Positions 52,548-61,303 of a stretch of DNA of 64,000 bases are shown here, piece after piece. A model generated the notes under the pieces. It did not search any database, had not been told where the DNA came from, and worked only from the letters and a program-made list of their open reading frames with translations. Every line of letters begins with the position of its first letter. Within the stretch, counting starts at the first letter, position 1. Source of the DNA: Streptomyces thinghirensis (GTDB lineage Bacteria > Actinomycetota > Actinomycetia > Streptomycetales > Streptomycetaceae). Where the stretch lies: the NCBI GenBank assembly GCA_021502835.1, contig JAKFGP010000024.1, forward strand, positions 124,001-188,000. Reading direction: 5' to 3'. Position numbers and translations under genes: made by a program.

Positions 52548-53821
52548 CTACCGCCTGCGGGCGGTGATCGACCGGCGTACCCAGTAGGCGGCGCCACCGG
52601 CCACCAGCACCGCGGCCCCGGAGACGACCGAGGCCGACGGCAGGGCGAAGGCCAGTGCCAGGCAGCTGGTCAGACCGACAGCGGGGACCAGGCGGTGCGG
52701 GCGGCCCTCGCCGGGGCCGAGGGTCCAGGCGGAGGCGTTGGCGACGGCGTAGTAGGCCAGCACGCCGAAGGAGGAGAACCCGATCGCGTCGCGCACATCC
52801 ACCGTCGCCGCGACCACGGCCACTACGGCGCCGACTGCCAGCTCGGCCCGGTGCGGCACCTTGAACCTCGGGTGGACCGCGGCGAGCGCGTGCGGAAGGT
52901 GCCGGTCGCGGGCCATGGCCAAGGTGGTGCGGGACACGCCGAGGACCAGCGCGAGCAGCGAACCGAGCGCCGCGACAGCGGCGCCGACCCGTACGACGGG
53001 CGCGAGCCGGCCGACGCCCGCGGCCCCTGCCGCGTCCGACAGCGGCGCCGTGGCGTCCGCCAGTCCCTCCGTGCCGAGCACCGTCACAACGGCCATGGCG
53101 ACGAGGGCGTAGACGACCAGGGTGATGCCGAGTGCGAGCGGGATCGCCCGGGGGATGGTGCGGCGGGGTCGCGGACCTCTTCGCCGAGCGTGGCGATGCG
53201 CGCGTACCCGGCGAAGGCGAAGAACAGCAGGCCCGCCGCCTGGAGCACCCCGCCGAAGGAGGCGTCCGAGCCGATGTGCAACCGCCCGGCGTCGGACTCG
53301 CCGGAGGTGAGGGCGGCGACGACCACGGCGGCGAGCACGGCGAGGACGACCGTGACGATCGCGCGCGTGAGGAGGGCGGACTTCTGCACGCCCGTGTAGT
53401 TCATGGCCGTCAGCGCGACCACCGCCGCGACCGCGACCGCGTGCGCCTGTCCGGGCCACACGTACGAGCCGACCGTGAGTGCCATCGCCGCGCAGGAGGC
53501 GGTCTTGCCGACGACGAAGGCCCAGCCGGCCAGGTAGCCCCAGAAGTCGCCCAGGCGTTCCACGGCCGTAGACGTGAGTGCCTCCGGAGGCCGGGTAGCG
53601 GGCGGCCAGCCGGGCGGAGGACGTCGCGTTGCAGTACGCGACCACGGCAGCCAGGGCCAGTCCAGCAGCAGACCGGACCCGGCCGCCTGTGCCGCCGGGG
53701 CGAGCGCGGCGAAGATCCCCGCGCCGATCATCGAGCCGAGGCCGATCACCACGGCGTCGGGCACGCCGAGCCTGCGCCGCACCTCGTCCGGCGGACCGGT
53801 GGCGGTCGATGGCTTGCTCAT
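52548..53821 (-). CDS. APC-family amino-acid permease
   Basis: ATG 53821 with GAGGAG 8 nt upstream. LGVPDAVVIGLGSMIGAGIFAALAPAAQAAG is the substrate-binding helix; a damaged section (53570-53680) precedes LGDFWGYLAGWAFVVGKTASCAAMALTVGSYVWP. Then VVALTAMNYTGVQKSALLTRAIV, FFAFAGYARIATLGEEVRDPARTIPRAI (break near 53165) and LGVSRTTLAMARDRHLPHALAAVHPRFKVPHRAEL. About 424 residues. The operator-like site shared with padR is 36 bp upstream. Substrate unknown. Confidence 0.87.
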
Positions 53822-53856
53822 GGGCACACTCCTCGGCGACCGAGGCCCGCACTTAC

Positions 53857-53871
53857 GGGCCCCGATATCGG
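53857..53871 (-). promoter_or_regulatory. Second GGGCCCCGATATCGG site, upstream of the APC permease
   Basis: Identical over 15 bp to the site before padR. On its far side (53876-53883) is CGATATAT, a possible extra half-site or -10 element. It lies between arsC and the permease, 36 bp before the permease start. Confidence 0.65.
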
Positions 53872-53954
53872 GAGACGATATATGACTTCCCGAGGGACCC
53901 CCAGAGCCGCAGCCCGCACGTTCCGCGGGAAGTCCTCGGCCTCGGCCGTGGTCG

Positions 53955-54385
53955 TCAGCGGGCCGCCGACGATGACGGCGGCTCCGGCACGATCTCCTCG
54001 ATCAGGCCCTCGACCAGCACCCTGATCTCGTCGCGGATGGGACGGACGGCCTCGACTCCCTGACCTGCCGGGTCCGCCAACCGCCAGTCCAGGTACCGCT
54101 TGCCGGGGAAGACGGGGCAGGTGTCGCCGCAGCCCATGGTGATGCAGACGTCGGACTCCCGCACCGCGTCCACGGTGAGCATCTTGGGCACCTCGGCGGA
54201 GATGTCGATGCCGACCTCGCGCATGGCCTCGACGGCGGCGGGGTTGACGTTGTCGCCGGGGTTCGAGCCGGCGGAACGGACCTCGACGCGGTCCCCGGCC
54301 AGGTGGGCCAGCCACGCGGCGGCCATCTGCGAGCGGCCGGCGTTGTGGACATGCAGACGAACAGCATTGAAGGCTGGTCGGACAT
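53955..54385 (-). CDS. arsC: Arsenate reductase, low-molecular-weight phosphatase-like
   Basis: Reduces arsenate to arsenite using a Cys cascade. From ATG 54385: MSDQPSMLFVCM, then across a break near 54350 (HNAGR)SQMAAAWLAHLAGD, giving the phosphate loop C-x5-R-S; then VRSAGSNPGDNVNPAAVEAMREVGIDISAEVPKMLT, VCITMGCGDTCPVFPGKRYLDWRLADPAGQ (with the second and third Cys) and IRDEIRVLVEGLIEEIV. About 143 residues. Divergent from arsR and acr3. Confidence 0.92.
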
Positions 54386-54477
54386 CAGGAGGTCTCTCTA
54401 CTCCGTGACGGCATCAGGCGCGGATGACTTTCAGCACCCGGTGGTGTCAGCCACCACTGATGTGAAAGTATCAGCAC
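54386..54477. promoter_or_regulatory. arsC/arsR divergent promoter with TGATGTG-N10-CACATGA
   Basis: TGATGTG at 54458-54464 and CACATGA at 54475-54481 form a dyad with one mismatch that overlaps the arsR start codon. TCAGCAC is repeated at 54431 and 54471, exactly 40 bp apart. Likely binding site for the adjacent ArsR. Confidence 0.45.
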
Positions 54478-54786
54478 ATGATGACGTCAGTCGACACTGA
54501 TCTGATCCGGGTTCTGGCGGATCCGCTCAGGCTGCGAATCGTGACTTTGCTCGCCGAAGAGACGCTGTGCACCACCCACCTCGTGGAGGAGACCGGTGCC
54601 CGGCAGACCAACCTCTCCAACCACCTGAGAGTGCTGCGCGAGGCCGGGGTCGTAGAGACGGAGCCGTGCGGCCGCTACACGTACTACAAGCTCCGCCCGG
54701 ACGTCATCGCCTCGCTCGCCGGCCGGTTCGCCGAACTGGCCGAGTCCGCACGTCGTGCCGCCGACAACAAGAGGGCCTGTCCGTGA
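54478..54786 (+). CDS. arsR: ArsR-family arsenic-responsive repressor
   Basis: Intact, 102 residues. LADPLRLRIVTLLAEETLCTTHLVEETGARQTNLSNHLRVLREAGVVETEPCGRYTYYKLRPDVI is a winged helix of the ArsR/SmtB fold. Cys occurs in ETLCTTH, in EPCGR and at the C-terminus (KRACP), a possible three-thiol As(III) site unlike the classical C-x-C. Starts ATG 54478 (or 54481) and overlaps acr3 by 4 bp. Confidence 0.9.
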   Translation: MMTSVDTDLIRVLADPLRLRIVTLLAEETLCTTHLVEETGARQTNLSNHLRVLREAGVVETEPCGRYTYYKLRPDVIASLAGRFAELAESARRAADNKRACP

Positions 54787-55896
54787 CCCGCACCGAAGCA
54801 CCCGCGACGACCGCCGAGGAGTCCTCCGTCGTCGCGAAGCTGTCGACGCTCGACCGCTTCCTCGCCGTCTGGATCCTCGTCGCCATGGCGGTGGGCCTCG
54901 GCCTGGGACGCATGGTTCCCGGTATGGGCGACGCCCTCGCGCACCTGGAGGTCGGCGGGATCTCCCTGCCGATCGCACTGGGCCTGCTGGTCATGATGTA
55001 CCCGGTACTGGCCAAGGTCCGCTACGACAGGCCCGACGCCGTCACCGGCGACAAGAGGCTGATGGTCTCCTCGCTGGTCATCAACTGGCTGGTCGGCCCG
55101 GCCATCATGTTCGCGCTGGCCTGGATCTTCCCGCCGGACCTGCCCGAGTACCGCACCGGCCTCATCATCGTCGGCCTGGCCCGCTGCATCGCCATGGTCA
55201 TCATCCGAGACGACCTCGCGTGCGGTGACCGCGAGGCCGCCGCCGTCCTGGTCGCCCTCAACTCGGTCTTCCAGGTCATCGCGTTCGGGCTGCTCGGCTG
55301 GTTCTACCTCGACCTGCTGCCCCAGTGGCTCGGCCTCGGTGACGGACAGGGCCTCGACGTGTCCGTGTGGAAGATCGCGCTCAACGTCGTCGTGTTCCTC
55401 GGCATCCCGCTCCTCGCCGGGTTCCTCACCCGCCGCATCGGCGAGGAGAGGATGGGCCGCGAGAGCTACGAGCGGAAGTTCCTGCCGAAGATCGGCCCCT
55501 GGGCGCTCTACGGCCTGCTCTTCACGATCGTCGTCCTCTTCGCCCTGCAGGGGAAGACCATCACCTCGCAGCCCCTCGACGTCGTGCGCATCGCGCTGCC
55601 ACTGCTGGTGTACTTCGCCGTCATGTGGGCCGGGACCTTCTCCTGCTGGGCAAGGCGATCGGCCTGGCCTACGACCGCACGGCCACCCTCGCCTCTTCAC
55701 CGCCGCCGGCAACAACTTCGAGCTGGCCATCGCCGTCGCCATCGCCACCTTCGGCGTGACCTCCGGCCAGGCCCTCTCGGGCGTCGTGGGACCCCTCATC
55801 GAGGTGCCCGTACTGATCGGCCTCGTCCACGTGTCCCTGGCCTGGCGCAAGAGGTTCGCCCCGTCCGCCGTCACCACCGCGGGAAGGGGCTACTGA
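54783..55896 (+). CDS. acr3: Arsenite efflux permease Acr3
   Basis: Exports arsenite from the cell. GTG 54783 lies in the arsR stop. Helices include [47 protein letters not shown], and the conserved helix [42 protein letters not shown], whose Cys is essential in this family. In many homologues the position after MVI is W-N; here R-D is read. [52 protein letters not shown] complete it (breaks near 55640 and 55695). About 370 residues. Confidence 0.94.
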
Positions 55897-55937
55897 CGAA
55901 GGGGACTGCCGACCCCTGCGCTCCTCGCCGGGTGGGA

Positions 55938-56303
55938 CTACCGGACGGCCAGCAACTGCCCCATGGCCGCCAGCACCGACGGTTCGACGCGGTAGTAGAC
56001 CCAGGTTCCGCGCCGCTCGGAGGTGAGCAGCCCGGCCTCCTTGAGCTTCTTCAGGTGGTGGGAGACGGTCGGCTGGGAGACGCCGACGTCGGAGATGTCG
56101 CAGACGCACGCCTCACCGCCCTCGTGCGAGGCGACGGCCGAGAACAGCCGCAGCCGTACCGGGTCCCCGAGCGCCTTGAACATCCGCGCGGTCCGCTCGG
56201 CCTCCTCGGCGGTGAAGGGGCGCTCGCTCAGCGGCGGGCAGCACGGCACCGCGGCGCCGGGGGCCTCGGTTTCCAGAAGCGGCAGTGCCGGGACATTCGA
56301 CAT
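55938..56303 (-). CDS. arsR: Second ArsR-family repressor with CxC site
   Basis: Starts at ATG 56303 (an earlier ATG at 56321 is less likely). AEEAERTARMFKALGDPVRLRLFSAVASHEGGEACVCDISDVGVSQPTVSHHLKKLKEAGLLTSERRGTWVYYRVEPSVL: the EACVCDIS metal motif matches the canonical ArsR As(III) site, and an N-terminal CC pair is also present (AAVPCCPP). Intact, 121 residues. Divergent from the flavoprotein gene, with three repeated boxes between. Confidence 0.93.
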   Translation of the reverse strand: MSNVPALPLLETEAPGAAVPCCPPLSERPFTAEEAERTARMFKALGDPVRLRLFSAVASHEGGEACVCDISDVGVSQPTVSHHLKKLKEAGLLTSERRGTWVYYRVEPSVLAAMGQLLAVR

Positions 56304-56496
56304 ACGCCTATGTTGACACACGTCGAAACAGTGCGGACTCCTCCTGTCTCTTGATTAGATGAATATCTATCTTGACGTTCATCGAAGCGGGTGCCACGCT
56401 GGCCCCACAAGCCATTGACGGTTATCGAAGCAAGGACCGTCCCCCCACTCCCCCACCCCGCCCGCCCGTGCCCAAGAAACCGAAGGAACCACCGCC
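56304..56496. promoter_or_regulatory. Divergent ars control region with three TTGAC-N5-TCGAA boxes
   Basis: Boxes at 56313-56327, 56372-56386 and 56415-56429 share TTGAC-N5-TCGAA in the same orientation; the last two also share A before TCGAA and G after. An AT-rich patch (TAGATGAATATCTATCTTGACG, in which AGAT..ATCT is inverted) lies at 56356-56377 and probably includes the promoters. Most likely operators for the CxC ArsR. Confidence 0.65.
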
Positions 56497-57861
56497 ATGG
56501 ACAAGCAGCACCTGCCCGTCGTGGTCATCGGAGCCGGCCCGACCGGCCTGGCCGCCGCCGCACACCTCGTCGAACGCGGCCTGGAACCCCTGGTCCTGGA
56601 GGCCGGCCCGTCCGCCGGAAGTGCCGTCCGTGACTGGTCGCACGTCCGCCTGTTCTCGACGTGGGCCGAGGTCACCGACCCGGCGGCCGAGAAGCTGCTC
56701 GCCCCGACCGGCTGGGTCCGCCCCGAAGGCACGACCTACCCGACCGGCGGTGACTGGGCCGAGCGCTACCTCCAGCCGCTCGCCGACATCCTCGGCGACA
56801 GGGTCCGCTACGGAGCGCGGGTCAGCGGCGTGGCCCGCGCCGGCCGGGACCGGATCGTCGACTCCGGCCGGGAGGAGCAGCCCCTTCACCGTGCACATCG
56901 AGACGGCGGACGGCGGCGAGGAGCGCATCACCGCCCGCGCCGTCATCGACGCCTCCGGCACCTGGTCCGTACCCGGACCGATGGGCGCGAACGGCCTCCC
57001 CGCCCTCGGCGAGAGGGCGGCGGCCGACCACATCGCCCACCGCGTCCCGGATCTGAAGGACCCGGCCGTACGAGCCCGGTACGCGGGCAAGCGCACAGCG
57101 GTCGTCGGCTCCGGCGCCTCCGCCTTCACCGCCCTCGCCGCGCTCTCCGACCTGGCCGGACAGGATGCGGACACGCACGCGGTGTGGATCCTGCGCCGGA
57201 ACATCGGCGACGCCACGTACGGCGGCGGCGAGGCCGACCAGCTCCCGGCCCGCGGTGCCCTCGGCCTGCGAGCCAAGGCGGCGGTGGAGGCGGGCACGCG
57301 AGCACCGCCACCGGATTCCGCACGGAGGCCGTCGAGCGGGACGGCGACCGGCTGGTCCTCGTCGCCGAGGACGGCCGCCGCCTGGACGCGGTCGACGAGA
57401 TCATCGTCCTGACCGGATTCCGCCCCGACCTCTCCTTCCTCTCCGAACTCCGCCTCGGCCTCGACGAGCGCCTCCAGGCCCCGAACGCACTCGCCCCGCT
57501 GATCGACCCGAACGCCCACTCCTGCGGCACGGTCTATCCGCACGGGGTGAAGGAACTCTCCCACCCGGAACAGGGCGTGTACCTGGCCGGCATGAAGTCC
57601 CACGGCCGTGCCCCAACGTTCCTCGCCATGACCGGCTACGAGCAGGTCCGCTCCATCGCCGCCGCCCTGGCCGGAGACCACGAGGCGGCCGAGCGAGTCG
57701 AGCTGACCCTGCCGGAAACCGGAGTCTGCGGCGGCGCGGGCCTGTTCGACGAACCCGACGCCGCGCAGAGCGGGGAGGGCGACGAGGGCGGCGGCTGCTG
57801 CGCGGCCCCCGCCACGCTGAGCATCGGCACCGGTACCCCCACCTCCTCCGGCGGCTGCTGA
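56497..57861 (+). CDS. Flavin-dependent NAD(P)-binding oxidoreductase of the ars cluster (ArsO-like)
   Basis: ATG 56497. VVVIGAGPTGLAAAAHLVERGLEPLVLEAG is the FAD site; KRTAVVGSGASAFTALAALSDLA is the NADPH site; VDEIIVLTGFRPD is the ATG-like motif. Resembles flavin monooxygenase/thioredoxin-reductase-like proteins found in actinobacterial ars loci. Breaks near 56880 and 57297. The tail of about 50 residues is Cys-rich (GVCGGAG, GGGCCAAP, and a final SSGGC), suggesting thiol or metalloid binding. About 455 residues. Exact reaction unknown; oxidation of organoarsenicals or supply of reducing power are possible. Confidence 0.82.
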   Translation: MDKQHLPVVVIGAGPTGLAAAAHLVERGLEPLVLEAGPSAGSAVRDWSHVRLFSTWAEVTDPAAEKLLAPTGWVRPEGTTYPTGGDWAERYLQPLADILGDRVRYGARVSGVARAGRDRIVDSGREEQPLHRAHRDGGRRRGAHHRPRRHRRLRHLVRTRTDGRERPPRPRREGGGRPHRPPRPGSEGPGRTSPVRGQAHSGRRLRRLRLHRPRRALRPGRTGCGHARGVDPAPEHRRRHVRRRRGRPAPGPRCPRPASQGGGGGGHASTATGFRTEAVERDGDRLVLVAEDGRRLDAVDEIIVLTGFRPDLSFLSELRLGLDERLQAPNALAPLIDPNAHSCGTVYPHGVKELSHPEQGVYLAGMKSHGRAPTFLAMTGYEQVRSIAAALAGDHEAAERVELTLPETGVCGGAGLFDEPDAAQSGEGDEGGGCCAAPATLSIGTGTPTSSGGC

Positions 57862-57894
57862 ACCCTCGCCCACACACGGGGCCGGCCCTGGCCC

Positions 57895-58617
57895 TCAGTG
57901 TTCACGAAGCTCAGCAGTCCTCCGCGGATCGTCCGCGAGAATGCCGGCCGCGAGCCGCCGTACCTGCTCCTCCACGGACCGATCGTGGGTGACGAACAAC
58001 TCGTACCCATGGAGAAATGAGCGTTCCCCCGACGCCCGGACCTGACGAAACTCGACATCGACGCCCTCGGGGGCTGGTCAGCTCCTCGGGAACGTCGGGC
58101 TCCTCGCGTCGTGGCCGGACACTCGTGAGGACGCAGCCCCACTGCTCGAACCAGCCGCTGCCCGCATGGTCTGCTCGAGCAGCCGGGCGATGGTGTCCAC
58201 CGGCTCCTCCCAACTGCGGTCCGCCGCGGCCCGCGCGAGTTCGGCTTCGTACTGGTCAGCGCTGAAGCAGACATCCGCGGGCAAGGCGGTGACATCGCTG
58301 GTGTTCTCCCAGGCGTCCCAGATCACCCGGTCGCCCTCGCGGCGCATGGTGACGTACAGGCGCCGCAGCAGCCGGCGGTGCAGGTCGGCTCGGTGATCAT
58401 GACCCTGCGCGGCTCGTCAGTGACCGCCAGCGGCCAGCTCGGCCGGGCCTGTCCAGTGCCGGCAACTGAGTGCCAGCCCTTCCGGATGGACTTCCCTCAA
58501 CACGTCCACGCCGTCGATCAGAGGCCGCACCTCGGCCCAGGGATCCGCCGCCCAGTCGTCCGGAATCCTGTGCCGCAGAGTCAAGTTACTGATCGCCAAC
58601 TGATCGGTCACACTCAC
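57895..58617 (-). CDS. Hypothetical protein, frameshifted
   Basis: Not recognised. From ATG 58617: MSVTDQLAISNLTLRHRIPDDWAADPWAEVRPLIDGVDVLREVHPEGLALSCRHW, then across breaks near 58440 and 58390 VTMRREGDRVIWDAWENTSDVTALPADVCFSADQYEAELARAAADRSWEEPVDTIARLLEQTMRAG, FEQWGCVLTSVRPR (58150), and HDRSVEEQVRRLAAGILADDPRRTAELREH to the stop at 57895. The acidic, Trp-rich style recalls polymorphic-toxin immunity proteins, but no family is certain. About 240 residues. Confidence 0.6.
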
Positions 58618-58910
58618 ATGATGGGCTGACGCCGCGCACCCGCATACTCATTTTCCGGGCATGAGGGATCCCACAGGCAAAGCCGAACCCCAGGAGAGAC
58701 CAGTCAAGGCCGCGACCTGCGATGTCTGGCCGTCGCAAGACGTTGACCTGATGGAAGCCCTTTCACGGTTGATTCAGGCTCGTACTGGCCGATCCGGACG
58801 GAAAGGCCCGGGAAAGTCTCAGAGGGCTTTCATGGGCAGAAGTCACTCTTTCGGCTCTGTACAGGGCATGCGAGTGCGCCTGCACCAACGGCATGCAGCT
58901 GGTGAGGAGC
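58618..58910. other. Intergenic stretch without recognisable gene
   Basis: No ribosome site plus coding bias on either strand and no clear repeats. Third-position G/C bias is lost, which differs from the flanks. It may hold the decayed 5' part of the fragment that follows. Confidence 0.5.
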
Positions 58911-59346
58911 TCCGGCAGTCCGGCGACGAGGCGGCAGTTGCCGACAAGGAATGACAGGATCAGTTTCGCAAGTTCCTGCAGGGCTCCGCCAGCGGGGTCA
59001 ACCCATCGTTCGGTCACGTCGCCTACAACTACACGGTGGGCCCTTGCCCGGGAGTCGCTCGTGCCTGCGCGGCTACGGCTGGCTCACGGTCTGCCCGCAG
59101 GAACTCGCGGACCGCCTGAGCGGGGCCGCGGAACTCCGTGCCACTGGTGCGTTTCATGAGGTCGAGGAGCTCGCCGAGGGCGGGGCCTGGCTGCTCGCGA
59201 CGCCGGACTTCGTGTGGGGGCGCTCTGGTGCCCGTGGTCAAGCCCGGCAAGCCGAGCGTTCGATGAGGAGCCGGGCCGCCCGCCGCCGCTGCCCGTCGTC
59301 TACGAGGACGCCGCGAAGGCGCGGGGAGTCCCCGAGTCCGAATAGC
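58911..59346 (+). pseudogene. 3' remnant of a hypothetical protein (immunity-like)
   Basis: Readable pieces in shifting frames: GDEAAVADKE, FRKFLQGSASGVNPSFGHVAYNYTVG, LRGYGWLTVCPQELADRLSGAAELRATGAFHEVEELAEGGAWLLATPDFVWG and YEDAAKARGVPESE at a stop near 59346. The GYGWLTVCPQELADRL..LRATGAF pattern loosely recalls type VI immunity (DUF3396-like) proteins. No start can be found. Low certainty on family; moderate that it is coding-derived. Confidence 0.42.
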
Positions 59347-59447
59347 AGTTAGGTCCTGCCTTCCAGGAAGGGCCGCCGGCGTGATCATTGGCGGCACTCC
59401 GCCATACCCAAGTGCGGGGACATGCCGGTGGCGACAGCGCACGAGGG

Positions 59448-61148
59448 TCAGCAGCGGACCGTCGCACGGATCGCTGCGTCATGCGAAGGAGAGGAAGGGG
59501 CGTCTGCGTCACTTTCCGGGATGCCGACGACCTCGACCGTCACCCCACGAGTCGCCAGGGCCTTCGCGGTCTGGGCGATGGTGATCTGCGAGAAGCCGAA
59601 GATGGTCTCCGGGGGTAAGGCGCCCGCGATGCTTGAGCAGCATGGCGAGAACGATCCGCTTGGGCGTGTAGTCGGCCGGGAGCCGGAGCGAGCCGCCGCT
59701 CAGCCTCGCCACCTTCGCAGTGAAGTCCGCCCGGACCTGGGCCGACTCCTGGAGCAGCTCCACCGCCACCCTGGCCTGGCTGAACAAGTGGCTCAGCGGA
59801 CCGGAACCGTCTGCGCGCTTGACGAGGATCAATGTTCCGTCGGGCATCATGAGATCGCAGATTTCGACCTGGTCCCGGCGGCGCAGCGGGTTGGCGACGT
59901 TCTTGGTGTCGAGGCAGAACCAGCCGGGGCGGCCGTCTGCAACCCTGTTGTTGTAGGCATTCTTTGACTCACCGTCCATCCAGGCCGGGAGCGAGACGGA
60001 CGGCGAGGGAGGGAACAGTGTCTCCACGGCGGCCTTGCATTCCTCGACATAGGGGGCCCCGGCCTCGTACCACTCGGCGTCCATGAGGAAGAAGCGTCGC
60101 GAACCGAGTGGGACGCCGGTCTCCAACCAGCTCAACGCGCTGGTGACGGCGAGCGTGTCGGCGACCCCTGCCCGGCGGCCCCTGGACAGGGTCACCACCC
60201 CTTCGCGCAGCACCTTGACGCGTCCACCGGGGGCGCGAGCCGGGCACGGTGAGGACGTAGCCAAGGTCGAAGCCGTCGGTGCGCAAGGCGCTTGGGCTGT
60301 TGATCTGCGTTACATATGTGGTGGCCTCCGTGTATGCCTCGTGGTGTTCGGAGGGGACGGAGACGGAGATCGTCCCGTCGTCGGGCTGGCCGAGACGGTT
60401 GTCCAGCGCCTGGGCGAGGTCGTCGAGGACCATCGTGTCGGTGACCGGCACGATGTGGTCGACGAACTCCAGTTCCTGGTGCGGGGTGTCCTCGTGGCAG
60501 ATCCTCGCGATCGTCCGAAGGTCGGAGAGCAGAGCCTCGGGCTCGACGCCGAGAGCGATCCTCAGGCCGCATCCCCCCTGGGCACTGACCGCCCGTCCGC
60601 GAGTGAATCGCGAGCGAGTGAGCGGCAGCTCGTCGAGGTATCCGCCCAAACTCCGCACGATGCGGGAATGGTCACGAATGCCCAGCAGCGGAACCGACGC
60701 TCCCCCGGAATGAGTGAGATGTCGGTGCGTGCCTGCCCGAGAGACCTGGACACAGCACCGCGGATCATGTTCGGGTCCATCTGCCGGATGGCGAAGGAGA
60801 GGCCGAAGCGCTTGTCCTTGAGGTGGTCGGGAAGCAACCGGTACCCTGATCGCAGCCTATGGCGTACACCGTGCCGTCGACGGCAAGCAGGAGCAGGGCG
60901 GCGGTGCGTCGGACGCTCTCACTGATCGTGATGCCGGTGGTGCGCGACATGGGGCCGCACCAGGGGGCCTCTGTGCGTTCCATTCCGCAGGTGACGTACA
61001 CGGCCGGGGTCCCCAGCGCATCGGGTACATGGAGCTCGGCGCCGAGACCGTCCAGAAGCTCGGCGTCGAGTGCGGACAGCATGGCTTCCGAGGTGGGCGA
61101 GACGCCGGACAGTCGGTAAACGGTGCGTACTGCGGTGTTCGATGCCAA
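59448..61148 (-). CDS. DUF6119/TIGR04141 sporadically distributed protein
   Basis: Starts at 61148 (MASNTAVRTVYRLSGVSPTSEAML). After breaks near 60845 and 60700: RLLPDHLKDKRFGLSFAIRQMDPNMIRGAVSRSLGQARTDISLIPG, RSLGGYLDELPLTRSRFTRG and YVTQINSPSALRTDGFDLGYVL. Then, past a break near 60240, FFLMDAEWYEAGAPYVEECKAAVETLF, YNNRVADGRPGWFCLDTKNV, VEICDLMMPDGTLILVKRADGSGPLSHLFSQARVAVELL: the ECDLL-type, VKR and SHLF marks of the family. Final break near 59610. About 566 residues. The function is unknown; members are patchily distributed and often lie in islands with restriction-like genes. Divergent from the methylase gene. Confidence 0.8.
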
Positions 61149-61303
61149 GAGTGGTTGCCTCCACGGACAGGATTTGCGGCGCGCATTGCGACGTACCGGT
61201 ACAGGAGAGGTCCCTGTGCACGATGGAGGATGTCAGGCATCTGTGTACTCTGTCAACGGAGTTAGCTCTGGAGTGAGGGCGTCGACCCGTGTACGCTGGG
61301 GCT
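61149..61303. promoter_or_regulatory. Divergent promoter of the DUF6119 and methylase genes
   Basis: 155 bp, less GC-rich than the surroundings. GTACCGGTAC at 61193-61202 is a perfect 10-bp palindrome near the centre, flanked by AGGAGAGG. Could bind the HTH-bearing methylase itself or another regulator; no proof in sequence. Confidence 0.45.
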
